A DNA stretch of 64,000 nucleotides. Origin: Streptomyces sp. NBC_00377. Its GTDB lineage: Bacteria; Actinomycetota; Actinomycetes; Streptomycetales; Streptomycetaceae. A program made the translations under genes and the position numbers. Under the pieces are notes generated by a model that was given only the letters and a program-made list of their open reading frames with translations, was not told the DNA's origin and searched no databases. This document shows, one piece after another, positions 34,801-43,198 of the stretch (position 1 is the stretch's first letter; each line of letters begins with the position of its first letter). The stretch is taken from contig NZ_CP107958.1 of NCBI RefSeq assembly GCF_036075115.1, positions 8,804,001 through 8,868,000 of the forward strand. Direction: 5' to 3'.

Positions 34801-35308
34801 TCGCCGACGAGCCCCGGTTCCGGGCGGAACCGGTAGGGCGCCGGGCGTGGCGGAACTCCCTTCGGCCGCATGACGGAGTGCGGCTGGCGCATCTGCTCCC
34901 AGCAGGGCGCCTTCGCCGGCTGAAGCACGAGCCGGAGTTTCGCGCGCTTGTCCGGTTGTCTGTTCGGGAACGGTCCGACGACGGCATCCACGCGGACTCC
35001 GCCGTCGTCGGTCGGCCGGGGGCGTCCCCCGGGGTCCGTTCCTGTACGGCTACCAGGGCACGTCCCCGTTCTCGTCCTGGAAGGTTCCCGTCGGACCGTC
35101 CGCGTCGAGCGTCGCGAGACGCACGACGGGCCCGTCGAGGGCGGCCAGCAGGTTGCCGTGGCCGGTGGGTCGCCGACGCAACCCGGGTCAGCGAAAGCGC
35201 CGGGCCTGGCCGCCCGCAGAGCGGTCTGGCCGAACGGCACCCCTGGTGGCATGTATGACGCCGTCGCGGGTACCGGCGCACAGGAACGGGGGGAGTGAGG
35301 GCGGACGC
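34801..35308. other. 508-bp intergenic region
   Basis: No domain recognised in any frame. A short G/C palindrome (CCGGGGGCGTCCCCCGG near 35017-35033) is present and may act as a hairpin. Confidence 0.4.
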
Positions 35309-35791
35309 GTGGGATCTCATGCCGACGGTGACGGCTGTACGACGCCGCACGCGTACCTGATGCGCGCCGGCTACACCCTGAGCGGGTACGACGGCTGCAT
35401 CGCCGAAGCCCGCCACCACGCCGTTGCCTTCCTCGACCAGGCTCAGGCCGACCATCATCTGCCCGTAGCCGCTCGTACGAGAGAACTCACCCAGCTGGTG
35501 GTCAGCGAGCTGGTCACCAACGCCCGCAAGTACGCCCCCGGCCCTGTTCTGCTGGAACTGCGCATCAACGACCGCGCCGTGGACGTGGTGGTGTGGGACA
35601 GCGATCCCACCGTCCCCGCCGCCCGGTCCGTCGACCCCGACAGGATCGGCCAGCACGGCCTGGAGATCGTCAAGGCCGTCACCGAGAAGCTGTTCACCGA
35701 ACAGGATCCGGTCGGCAAGCGCATCACGGCCCGCATCACCCTGTCCGACGACGACCTCGGCTCCTCCACCACCGGTCGCCGCTCCCCGTAG
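35309..35791 (+). CDS. RsbW-like GHKL ATPase (anti-sigma-factor type)
   Basis: 160 aa from GTG 35309 with GAGGG upstream. N-box LTQLVVSELVTNARKYAPGP, G1-box VVVWDSDPTVPAARSVDPDR and G2 region QHGLEIVKAVTEKLF match the single-domain ATPases of the RsbW/SpoIIAB type, found in dozens of copies in Streptomyces. The enzyme would phosphorylate an STAS-domain anti-anti-sigma factor or bind a sigma factor. No partner gene adjoins, but the window carries four SpoIIE phosphatases that could act on the same partners. DNA between it and the next gene contains nothing notable. Confidence 0.87.
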   Translation: MGSHADGDGCTTPHAYLMRAGYTLSGYDGCIAEARHHAVAFLDQAQADHHLPVAARTRELTQLVVSELVTNARKYAPGPVLLELRINDRAVDVVVWDSDPTVPAARSVDPDRIGQHGLEIVKAVTEKLFTEQDPVGKRITARITLSDDDLGSSTTGRRSP

Positions 35792-35918
35792 CAGCCGACG
35801 CGTTCCCCGGCGAACGCCGACGACGGTGGACCGCACACCCCGGGGTGGCGCCGCAGCCGGGCTCACCGCCGGCAGGATCCTTCTCCCGTGCCCGCAGCGC
35901 AGCCACAGCCGGCCATGG

Positions 35919-36227
35919 CTACAGGGACGTCGTCGTGTCCTGCCCGCGCTGCACGAGCTTCTCGAAGAAGAACTCGTGCTTGAGGAACGACGTCTCGTGT
36001 TCCGCCCCCGGGTAGGGCGGGATGAGCTGGGCGGCCTGGATGAGGCGCCAGCCGTCCTCCAGCGCGGCGACGCCCGTCTCGTACGGCGGTTCGTCGCTGT
36101 CGCCGGTGGTGGGTCGGGTCGCGCCGGTACCGTCGTAGCGGGCCCATCCGACGACCGGGGAGTCGAGGGCCGATGTGCCCAGGTACAGGACCAGCACCTG
36201 CTGCCGCACCGTGTTCGAACTGGTCAC
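35919..36227 (-). CDS. unknown 102-aa protein coupled to PhyH dioxygenase
   Basis: MTSSNTVRQQVLVLYLGTSA opens a compact protein with SPVVGWARYDGTG, YETGVAALEDGWRLIQAAQL and HETSFLKHEFFFEKL. Its ATG overlaps the stop of the PhyH gene, so both are translated together. No family name is recalled, and there is no signal peptide or membrane segment. Context suggests an accessory protein of the dioxygenase reaction. Confidence 0.7.
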   Translation of the reverse strand: MTSSNTVRQQVLVLYLGTSALDSPVVGWARYDGTGATRPTTGDSDEPPYETGVAALEDGWRLIQAAQLIPPYPGAEHETSFLKHEFFFEKLVQRGQDTTTSL

Positions 36228-37042
36228 GCGCTTCTCCTCTGCGCAGGTCGGTTGGTGATGCGGGTGGCCCAGTACTCGACGTCGAAGTCCGGGTCGTCGG
36301 TCAGGGAACGCCAGAGCCTGATGCGGTTGTGGATCTCGAGCCTGCCGGTGGCCGGTTCGTACCAGGGGAACGTGTGTCCCAACTCCTCGCCCACGGCGGG
36401 GTCGTGCAGGTCCCCGGTGTCCCAGAGCCGCACCTGGGGCACGGTCGGGTTGAAGCGGATCTTGTACATGTGGCGGACGGTGTCGCTCTCGTTGCGGCGG
36501 CCCCCGTGCCAGATGCCGTGGTGCAACAGGACGACCGTGCCGGCCGGACAGGTCAGCCGGGTCTGGCCGCGCAGGTTCTGGTACCGGCCGGTGTCGGACT
36601 CGTTGATCCGGCGCAGATGACTCCCCGGGACGATGAGCGTGCCGCCCATGTCCGCGGTGACCGCCTGCGGGTAGTACATGAGCTGCACGTCGAAGGCGTC
36701 GGTCCGCAGATCGATCAGGGCGTCGGCGTGCAGTGGCTGCGCGCTGCCCTCGCGTGGTTCACGCGTGTGCACGTGGTGGTGGTCGACGGTCGGGTCCGGC
36801 CCCACGAGGCTCTCCAACGCGCCCGCTACGGCGGGCAGGTCGACGAGCCGTCTTGCGAAGGAGCCCTCGGGGAACGCCTTCGGTACAGGGGTGCCGTACG
36901 GCACGGAGGGCAGCCCCGCCGCGAAGACGCCGAGCGCCTCCTCGTTGAGTTCCCGGGGCACGACGCCGTCGAGGCGCAGGAAACCGTGTGCCACGAACCG
37001 CGCCGTCTGGAGCGAAGTCAGCAGCTGTCGTGTGGTTGGCAT
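36224..37042 (-). CDS. phytanoyl-CoA dioxygenase (PhyH) family protein
   Basis: 272 aa from ATG 37042 (an in-frame extension to 37162 would run into the divergent araC start). The Fe(II)/2-oxoglutarate facial triad is visible as QPLHADALID (His-x-Asp) and the distal His in VLLHHGIWHGG, with the 2-oxoglutarate Arg in HMYKIRFNP. PhyH members hydroxylate acyl-CoAs, ectoine or natural products. It is divergent from an AraC regulator with 70 bp between the starts, and a coupled 102-aa gene follows. A cupin-like ligand domain in that regulator suggests induction by a small, possibly sugar-like, substrate (inference). Confidence 0.88.
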   Translation of the reverse strand: MPTTRQLLTSLQTARFVAHGFLRLDGVVPRELNEEALGVFAAGLPSVPYGTPVPKAFPEGSFARRLVDLPAVAGALESLVGPDPTVDHHHVHTREPREGSAQPLHADALIDLRTDAFDVQLMYYPQAVTADMGGTLIVPGSHLRRINESDTGRYQNLRGQTRLTCPAGTVVLLHHGIWHGGRRNESDTVRHMYKIRFNPTVPQVRLWDTGDLHDPAVGEELGHTFPWYEPATGRLEIHNRIRLWRSLTDDPDFDVEYWATRITNRPAQRRSA

Positions 37043-37112
37043 ACGGCCACCGTAGGAAGAGACGGTGCGAAAGTCGTGGGCTGTATCCAGCGAGAACTGG
37101 TAATTTTCCACC

Positions 37113-37898
37113 ATGACGCACTTCGTGGAGCTGGCTCTCGACCTCCCTCCGCAGGTGCACAACGCGGGTGTGGGCGTACACGGGTACGCCGGTCCTCACG
37201 ATGTGTTCCGGCTGCCCCGGCTGTGGCAGCTTCACCTGTACGGCTACTCCGGCACCTTGGAGTTCGGCGGCTTCCGGCACGCGATCCGCCCGGGGCACGT
37301 GAGTCTGGTGCCACCCGGCACGGAGGTGCACTTCCACTACGACACCACCCCGTGCGAGCACCTGTATGCCCACTTCAGGTTGCCGGGCGAGGGCGAGCGG
37401 CGCCATGTCCCGGCGATGCAGGACGCCGGTCCGGACGCCGCGGTGCTCGGCGGACTGCTGCGGCAGACGGTCGCGGCCGGCACACAGTCCCCGGCGCGGG
37501 CCGCCGCGGAACTCTGGACGGTGCTGTGGCGCACGACCGGCCTGGCCGGTGCCTCCGGCGGCCGTGAGGGCTCCCGGCATCCTGTCCTGCGGACGGCCAT
37601 GGCCCACATCGAGGAGCACCTGGCCGACCCGCTGGGCGTCCCGGACATCGCGCGTGCCGCCGGAGTTTCGCACACCCACCTGACGCGGTTGTTCCGGAAG
37701 GACACCGGGCTCACGGTCGTCGGCTACATCCGGCGCCGCCGCATGGAGCGCGCCCGGCACCTCCTGATCGCCTCGACGCTCGCCATCCCGGCGATCGCCG
37801 CGACCGTCGGCATCCCCGACCTCCAGGCGTTCAACAAGACCTGCCGAAGGGAACTGGGCGCCTCACCACGGACCGTCAGGCACTCGGGGCACCGATGA
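37113..37898 (+). CDS. AraC-family transcriptional regulator with cupin-type sensor domain
   Basis: 261 aa. Residues 1-110 form a cupin-like ligand domain (LWQLHLYGYSGTLEFGGFRH, RPGHVSLVPPGTEVHFHYDT). Residues 165-258 hold the double HTH: PLGVPDIARAAGVSHTHLTR, LFRKDTGLTVVGYIRRRRME, ARHLLIASTLAIPAIAATVG and LQAFNKTCRRELGASPRTVR. This is the layout of AraC activators of sugar utilisation. It is divergent from the PhyH gene, its probable target. Confidence 0.92.
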   Translation: MTHFVELALDLPPQVHNAGVGVHGYAGPHDVFRLPRLWQLHLYGYSGTLEFGGFRHAIRPGHVSLVPPGTEVHFHYDTTPCEHLYAHFRLPGEGERRHVPAMQDAGPDAAVLGGLLRQTVAAGTQSPARAAAELWTVLWRTTGLAGASGGREGSRHPVLRTAMAHIEEHLADPLGVPDIARAAGVSHTHLTRLFRKDTGLTVVGYIRRRRMERARHLLIASTLAIPAIAATVGIPDLQAFNKTCRRELGASPRTVRHSGHR

Positions 37899-38086
37899 GC
37901 GCTTCGGCGCCGCCCCGGGTACACCCCGGGGGAGGGGGTACCGCGGACGCCGCCGACGAGAACACCGGGTGTGGACGCGCCGCCCCGGACATGAGCGCCG
38001 GGGATGAACGCGAGCGCCCCCGATCCGCGAAGGCCGCCGTCGCGGCGCGCCAGAACTGGCTGGAACGCCTCCTCGCCGCCGACTGA
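37895..38086 (+). CDS. possible 63-aa protein overlapping the araC stop
   Basis: The ATG at 37895 overlaps the araC stop (ATGA). The N-terminal half (SAPPRVHPGGGGTADAADE) covers a hairpin at 37918-37942 (GGTACACCCC pairing with GGGGGTACC) that could instead be the araC terminator. The C-terminal half SAKAAVAARQNWLERLLAAD looks helical and protein-like. Without a family match it stays a weak call. Confidence 0.3.
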   Translation: MSASAPPRVHPGGGGTADAADENTGCGRAAPDMSAGDERERPRSAKAAVAARQNWLERLLAAD

Positions 38087-38263
38087 CGGACTCTCCGGCA
38101 GGCGTCGGAGGCGAGCCGCCCTCGTCGTCGCCCCGAAGCGCTTGGGTCGGCCAGGCCGGTCGCCGGTCGCCGGGTCGCCGTGCCCGGTCCCGGCCGGAAC
38201 CGCCCGCGCCCTGTGGTCGTCTCGTGCCTTGACTGTGCACGAAGCAAGGACGTGGGGGACGCT

Positions 38264-39418
38264 GTGACACGGAACGTGACGAAGGCCGCTCTCGTGGTGG
38301 TGGCCATGGCGACGGTGCTCGGGGCCTCGGCGTGCGGCGGGCAGGCCGGCGCGGCGGGCGGAGGGACCAGCGGGACGCCGCCTACGCCCTCCTCCGGGCA
38401 GGGCAAGGCGAAGTCCGTAACGACCTCCGGCAACGCGGCACCTTCCGGCCACGGGACGTCTTCCGGCTCGGCGCCGGGATCTGCCGGCACCGTGGAGGAG
38501 TTGTCCGCGGCCGCGCATACCGCGGCGTCACCCCTTACCCGGCACGTGCCGTGGAACCTGGACGTTCTGGACCAGCGATCACGGCCCCTGAACGGGAAGT
38601 TCACCACCACCGCCACGGGCCAGGGCGTTCACGTCTATGTGATCGATACCGGTATGGACATCGCGCACAAGGAGTTCGGCACACGTGCCCACCTCGGCGC
38701 CGACTTCGTGGGCCCGAAGGACTCGGGTGACTGCTTCGGCGAGAGCGGCATCGGCCACGGCACGTTCGTCGCGGGCATCATCGGCGGCGCGAAGTACGGG
38801 GTGGCGCCCAAGGCACAACTCGTGCGGGTCCAGGGCATCCTGTGCGAGAGCGGGGGCGGCGGCTCCGCGGCCGCGGCCGAGGCAGCCCTGGTGAAGTCGG
38901 TCAAGTGGGTCACCGCGCACGCGCAGAAGCCCGCGGTGGTGAACATGTCGCTCAACCTCGACCACCGGTCCGCGACCCTCGAGGCAGCGGTGAAGAAGAT
39001 GGTCGACGTGGGGATCCCGACCGTGGTGTCGGCCGGCAACTTCCACGACGACGCCTGCAAGCACTCCCCGGCCGGTGTCCCCGGCACGATCGTCGTTGCG
39101 GCCTCCACGCCGAGCAACCGCCCCTGGAGCGACAGCAGTTCCTACGGATCGGGCTACGGACGGTGCGTCGATCTGTACGCCCCCGGCCAGAAGGTGACCG
39201 CCGCCCTCGCCGGCGGGGGAACGACCACGCAGGAGGAAGGCGCCACGTCCTGGGCCGCACCGCATGCCACGGGCGTCATCGCGCTGTACCTGTCGGCACA
39301 CCCCCACGCCACCGCCAGGGAGGTCCACGTCTGGCTCGACCACACGGCCACCGTCGGTGTCCTGCGCGGCGTCCCCTCCGGCACTCCCAACCGGCTGCTC
39401 AACACCGGGGGCCTCTGA
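38264..39418 (+). CDS. secreted subtilisin-family (S8) serine protease, probable lipoprotein
   Basis: 384 aa from GTG 38264. The N-terminus has basic residues, a hydrophobic core ALVVVAMATVLGASACGG and a Cys suited to lipid attachment. A Gly/Ser/Thr-rich spacer leads to the protease domain. Catalytic residues: Asp in YVIDTGMDIAH, His in IGHGTFVAGIIGG, oxyanion Asn in VSAGNFHDDAC, and Ser in GATSWAAPHATG (normally GTSMA). The domain is proteinase-K-like (fungal/actinobacterial aqualysin group), with the short propeptide segment PWNLDVLDQRSRPLNGKF. It likely degrades extracellular protein. Confidence 0.9.
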   Translation: MTRNVTKAALVVVAMATVLGASACGGQAGAAGGGTSGTPPTPSSGQGKAKSVTTSGNAAPSGHGTSSGSAPGSAGTVEELSAAAHTAASPLTRHVPWNLDVLDQRSRPLNGKFTTTATGQGVHVYVIDTGMDIAHKEFGTRAHLGADFVGPKDSGDCFGESGIGHGTFVAGIIGGAKYGVAPKAQLVRVQGILCESGGGGSAAAAEAALVKSVKWVTAHAQKPAVVNMSLNLDHRSATLEAAVKKMVDVGIPTVVSAGNFHDDACKHSPAGVPGTIVVAASTPSNRPWSDSSSYGSGYGRCVDLYAPGQKVTAALAGGGTTTQEEGATSWAAPHATGVIALYLSAHPHATAREVHVWLDHTATVGVLRGVPSGTPNRLLNTGGL

Positions 39419-39521
39419 CCGGCCTCGGCCGCACAAAGGACCGGAAGCCCTGGTACGAGGCATCCCGTCGATCCGCTCCCGGCGCGCAGCGCGTCTGATG
39501 GCCGATGCCGGGATCTCCTGA

Positions 39522-40610
39522 TCAGGCGGTCGTCGCTTCCCCGCTCCCTCCGCACAGGCCGATGGTCTCCGGGAACCGGGAAGCGAATGCCCTGTGCGCC
39601 GGGTCGGTCTCCTCGCGGGCAGCTTCGAGGAAGAGGCGGATCAGCTCCTGCCGGTCTTCGTGAGGTGCCTGGTCCAGCCGCCTCAGCAGGGTTCCCGTCC
39701 ATGCTTCAGTGATCTTGACGGCTTCATCGGCGTCGACGGTGTCCTCGTCCGCCATCTCGATACAGCCGAGCACCGTCACGTACGCGGCCGCGAGTATCCG
39801 GGACCGGGGCACCACGGCAGTGGCCACAGCCGGCGGCTCCTGCGTCGGGAGGCAGAGTACGTCGGGGAGTTCCAGCAGCGACCTGTCTGCCTTCCAGAAG
39901 CCTTTGCGCGCCATGTCCTGGCTGTGCATCGCTCCGGCGATCCTGCGGAGAACGCGGGCGAATTCCTGCCGGTCGTCGTCCGCCAGACGGTGAAGGCCGT
40001 CCTGCACGATCCGGATGCCCCGTCCGGTGAGCAGTGCCTTGCCCTCTGTGCCGATGCCGGCCGGCTCACCGGAATCGCCCCCGCTGGGATCGCAGGCGCG
40101 GATGGCGGCGATGAGACCGAGGACTCCCTCCGAGAGGATGGACTCGATGAACCAGTGTCTCGCCTGCCGGCCCGTGACATGGGTTCCGGGGGCCAGGTCG
40201 TTGAGCTCGAGCGCGTCACGGGTGCGGAAACCGGCGAGCGTGAGCACGCTTCTGATCGTCTCGTCCATGAGGGAACCGACGCGCGTGCCGTGCTCGATGA
40301 CCGGTTCCAAGAGATCGAGGCGATCCGGCTCCATGGATCCGAGAGCGGCCTCGGTCATGGATTCACCGGCGTTCCAGCTGACGTGGACGCCGCCCGTCGC
40401 ATCGTCCATGGTGTCGACCGAGACCCGCGCGCCGGCCTGTCTGTCGGCCAGGGTGCCGGGGCGTTCCACGTAGGCGGGAAGCCCGGCGTACTGCAACTCG
40501 CGGCATACCGCCTCCGCCAGCGCGTGCCACTCGGCGACGACTTCTTCCGGGGCGTGTGGAACGCCGTATTCTTCGGCGCTTGCGCGCTTCTGGGGGGCGA
40601 CGTACGTCAA
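39522..40610 (-). CDS. unknown protein
   Basis: 362 aa if translation begins at TTG 40610, preceded by GGAG at five bases. The frame is open further up to 40742, but a strong hairpin at 40695-40723 terminates the upstream gene, so the real start should be below it. I recognise no family. The sequence is acidic-helical with SVDTMDDATGGVHVSWNAGE near the N-terminus, which resembles beta-sandwich or nucleotide-binding-like patches, then HWFIESILSEGVLGLIAAIR and long helices to the end. There are no signal peptide or membrane segments. It converges on the protease gene. Confidence 0.65.
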   Translation of the reverse strand: MTYVAPQKRASAEEYGVPHAPEEVVAEWHALAEAVCRELQYAGLPAYVERPGTLADRQAGARVSVDTMDDATGGVHVSWNAGESMTEAALGSMEPDRLDLLEPVIEHGTRVGSLMDETIRSVLTLAGFRTRDALELNDLAPGTHVTGRQARHWFIESILSEGVLGLIAAIRACDPSGGDSGEPAGIGTEGKALLTGRGIRIVQDGLHRLADDDRQEFARVLRRIAGAMHSQDMARKGFWKADRSLLELPDVLCLPTQEPPAVATAVVPRSRILAAAYVTVLGCIEMADEDTVDADEAVKITEAWTGTLLRRLDQAPHEDRQELIRLFLEAAREETDPAHRAFASRFPETIGLCGGSGEATTA

Positions 40611-40694
40611 GGGTTCTCCGGAGGGAGTCGTCCGCGGCGAGAGGGATTCAGCTGACGATTCTTGCAGTTCCGTAGCTGAAACGCGGCGAGCGAG

Positions 40695-40723
40695 CGAGGT
40701 GCGGCCGGGACGGCCGCACCTCG
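40695..40723 (-). terminator. 13-bp perfect stem-loop terminator
   Basis: CGAGGTGCGGCCG and its exact complement are separated by GGA (40695-40707, 40711-40723). It is 24 bp past the stop of the secreted repeat protein (40747) and lacks a U-tract, as is usual in Streptomyces. Confidence 0.75.
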
Positions 40724-40746
40724 CCCACGCCGTACGGATCAAAGGA

Positions 40747-41796
40747 TCACGAGCAGCGCCACAGAGCCGGGAACAGCGAAGCCTGGGTGCCGGCAGGCGC
40801 GTTGGCGCCTCCCAGCGTGGCGTCGTCGCCGACCGTATACACCCTCCCGGCGCTGAGGGTGGCCACCGTCGTGGTTCCCTGCCACAGCGTGACGGCCCGG
40901 GCCCTGGCCGACGTGCCGACGATCAGACCGCTGCTGTTGACGTCGCTCGTGCCATAGGCGTCGGGCAGCTTCTTCGCCACGCCGTCCTTGCCCCACAGGA
41001 CGGCGAACCGGTTGAAGTTCGCGGTCTGGCCGTCGCCCACCACCGTGCCGTTGGAGATCGCCGAGATGGTGGAGTTCGTCGCGCCCGCGGGCATTGCCAG
41101 GGCTTTGGCCGTACCGCCCTTCCAGAGGTACGCGCGCGTGGTTCCCTCGATGTCGGACACCGCGGTCACCGCCACCGTCCCGTCGGTGTCCACGCCTTCG
41201 ACGCGGCTGCCCACGGGGAAGCCGGCCGGCGTCGTCACTGTCCCCGGCTTGTCGGCGGGCCAGAAGTAGACCGTGCGGTGATTGGGATCGGCGCCGTAGC
41301 CGTCGCCGTAGATGTCCCCGTTCGCCGTGACGGCCCTCGCCACGACGTCGTGCGCTCCGGCGGGCACGGGCAGTTGCTCCAGCTTCCCGTCGCGGGAGCG
41401 GAACGGGTGGTCCTCGCCCAGCGGCCAGCCCTCCGACGAACCGGTGAGTTCCCAGCCGTAGCCGACCGCGACGCCCGAGCTGTTCACGTCGTTGACGCCG
41501 AGCGTGTAGTCGGCGCCCGGCACGGTCCCCAGATCGGTGACTTTGTCTCCCGACCAGAGTGCCGCGTGCGTCTGCGCAATGACGGACCCGGGAAACTCGA
41601 TCTCTCCGGCGGAGATGCCACCGCCGGCCATCGCCGTGACGGCGCCCGCGGTGGCACCGCCCGGTACCGGCAGCTGGCTCGGCCGGTAGGTACAGGACCG
41701 GGCATCGGCCTGGGCGGAGGGCGCGAGTGCGGCAACCGCGGTGGCCGCCACGACTCCGGCGACCACGGGCATGATGACACGTCTCATGGGACTCAT
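40747..41796 (-). CDS. secreted HAF-repeat / beta-propeller-like protein
   Basis: 349 aa. MSPMRRVIMPVVAGVVAATA and VAALAPSAQADA form a Sec signal peptide with cleavage near AQA-DA. The mature part holds repeated blades such as HAALWSGDKVTDLGTVPGAD, GVNDVNSSGVAVGYG, AYLWKGGTAKALAMPAGATN, ISNGTVVGDGQ and AVLWGKDGVAKKL, each pairing an LW.G strand with an N..G.VVG.. strand. This is the HAF-type extracellular repeat. Two Cys (near residues 35 and 348) may form a disulfide closing the propeller. Function is unknown; probably cell-surface or exported. Confidence 0.78.
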   Translation of the reverse strand: MSPMRRVIMPVVAGVVAATAVAALAPSAQADARSCTYRPSQLPVPGGATAGAVTAMAGGGISAGEIEFPGSVIAQTHAALWSGDKVTDLGTVPGADYTLGVNDVNSSGVAVGYGWELTGSSEGWPLGEDHPFRSRDGKLEQLPVPAGAHDVVARAVTANGDIYGDGYGADPNHRTVYFWPADKPGTVTTPAGFPVGSRVEGVDTDGTVAVTAVSDIEGTTRAYLWKGGTAKALAMPAGATNSTISAISNGTVVGDGQTANFNRFAVLWGKDGVAKKLPDAYGTSDVNSSGLIVGTSARARAVTLWQGTTTVATLSAGRVYTVGDDATLGGANAPAGTQASLFPALWRCS

Positions 41797-41929
41797 TCAT
41801 GACTCCTTGAAGGCGGCAAATACCAGACTTCAGCCTTCACGCCGGTTCTATACTCCCGCTCTGCTCGGCCTGGCGAGCATGCCCGCGCGCCGCCGCACCA
41901 CCACGAGTCGAGGGGGGACACGCCTGGGT

Positions 41930-42556
41930 TCAGGGGGTGGCGCGGGAATGCACGCTCACGGCGTAGCCGCCGCCCGGAAGGTAGGCGTCGCCCGCCCAAG
42001 TGGCGAAACGTTGCCGCAGTGTCAGTCCGGCCTGTGCGCACCAGTGGTCGAATTCCGTCAACGTCACTGTCGGTTCCGCCAGTGGCAGGTGCTCGGCGTC
42101 CAGACCCATGCCGGTGACCAGCAGTCCGCCGGGGCGCAGTACGGCGGCGAGTTGCCGCACCACAACCGGTTCGGTGGCGGGGGCCAGCAGGGGGATGACG
42201 TTTCCGGCGGCGAGCGCGAGGTCGAACCCGGGTTCCAGACCCAGGCTGTCCAGGTGCGCCAGGTCACCGTGGAGCCATTCCTGCGCGGGGGCGTCGCGGC
42301 GCGCTACAGCGAGCATGGAGCGGTCGACGTCCACGCCGGTACAGAGGTGACCCAGCGTGGCGAGACGGACCGCGATCCGCCCGGTGCCGCAGCCGGCGTC
42401 GAGGACGCGGGAAGCACGTTCCAGCAGCGCGTCGCAGAAAGTGGCCTCGCCGTGGACGTCGTGGCCTGACTCGGCGAGCCGCGCAAACCGCCGGGCGTAC
42501 TCCTCTCCGGCTTGTCCCCCTGTCAGTTCCGCCCAACGGTCGTGTCGGCTGCTCAT
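41930..42556 (-). CDS. class I SAM-dependent methyltransferase
   Basis: 208 aa from ATG 42556. Motif I is VLDAGCGTGRIAVRLATLGH, the acidic residue after strand 2 is in TGVDVDRSMLA, strand 4 is FDLALAAGNVIPLLA, and LRPGGLLVTGMGLDA closes the core. The N-terminal segment DRWAELTGGQAGEEYARRFA resembles small-molecule methyltransferases of the UbiE type. The acceptor is unknown. It appears monocistronic. Confidence 0.88.
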   Translation of the reverse strand: MSSRHDRWAELTGGQAGEEYARRFARLAESGHDVHGEATFCDALLERASRVLDAGCGTGRIAVRLATLGHLCTGVDVDRSMLAVARRDAPAQEWLHGDLAHLDSLGLEPGFDLALAAGNVIPLLAPATEPVVVRQLAAVLRPGGLLVTGMGLDAEHLPLAEPTVTLTEFDHWCAQAGLTLRQRFATWAGDAYLPGGGYAVSVHSRATP

Positions 42557-42728
42557 GGTCTGCGTGCCTTTCGGTGGTCAGGACGGGAAGGGTGCCCTCG
42601 CACATTCTCCGCCCTCGTCGCTCTGAGGGCCGCGCGCAGCGGCCTCGGTCGCTGAGCGGCGGGCGGCCGCGACCTCCACCTGGGCGGCGGGAAGCTGGTC
42701 GGGGCTCGGGAGCGCTGCACGCCGGGGG

Positions 42729-42929
42729 ATGTTCGCCACCGCACCGCCCTCGACGCAGTTCCTGATGCAGTGGGACGACGAAAGGATGGAACGGCAACCG
42801 ATCCTGGACCTGTTCGGCGCCTTCGGCACCAAGGAGAAGACGCTGCACGCGAACCTGGGCGGGCACGCCGGCACCCCATGGTTCGAGGTGGACGACGCGG
42901 CCCGGTTCTTCGCCCGGCATCTGAGCTAA
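42729..42929 (+). pseudogene. C-terminal remnant of an alpha/beta hydrolase
   Basis: 66 codons reading TQFLMQWDDERMERQPILDL, FGAFGTKEKTLHANLGGHAG and TPWFEVDDAARFFARHL. These match the last third of dienelactone-hydrolase-type enzymes (acid residue in QWDDE, catalytic His in GGHAG). The nucleophile region is absent, so the piece cannot be catalytic. The stop is intact, and a terminator hairpin follows nine bases later, so the 3' end of the old gene is preserved. Confidence 0.65.
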
Positions 42930-42937
42930 GGGCGGCC

Positions 42938-42965
42938 CCACCGTCAGACCCGTAGCGGACGGTGG
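42938..42965 (+). terminator. stem-loop after the hydrolase remnant
   Basis: CCACCGTC at 42938-42945 pairs with GACGGTGG at 42958-42965 across 12 bases. It lies directly after the stop of the hydrolase remnant. Confidence 0.5.
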
Positions 42966-42980
42966 AGCAACGGCGACGGC

Positions 42981-43035
42981 GCCGGCCATCGTCATCGAGG
43001 AGATGCCCCGCCCCTCCACGGTGACGATGGCCGGC
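42981..43035. repeat. 13-bp perfect inverted repeat
   Basis: GCCGGCCATCGTC at 42981-42993 and GACGATGGCCGGC at 43023-43035, separated by 29 bases. It lies in the non-coding gap before the fucosidase stop, and may act as that gene's terminator or be the ends of a lost insertion. Confidence 0.6.
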
Positions 43036-43198
43036 AGACGCACCACCGCCCCGGTCGCGGCGGTGCCGCCACCGGCGGCACCGGCCCGTCGTTCCACGGC
43101 GCCGAGCGGCGCCGCGCCCGGGGGCCGCGTCGCGAGCAGCGTCATGCTGCCGTGACCACGGTTGTGCTCAGGGTCGTGCTCAGGGTCTCCCTCGGCAG

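Noticed and set aside
37918..37942. araC terminator hairpin as a separate feature
   Set aside because: The stem GGTAC/CCCC with a mismatch is imperfect and lies within a possible 63-aa gene; mentioned there instead.
42264..43145. 293-codon minus-strand frame beginning MTLLATRPPGAAPLG
   Set aside because: It overlaps the methyltransferase in another frame and shows no recognisable domain; the N-terminal part covers an inverted repeat.
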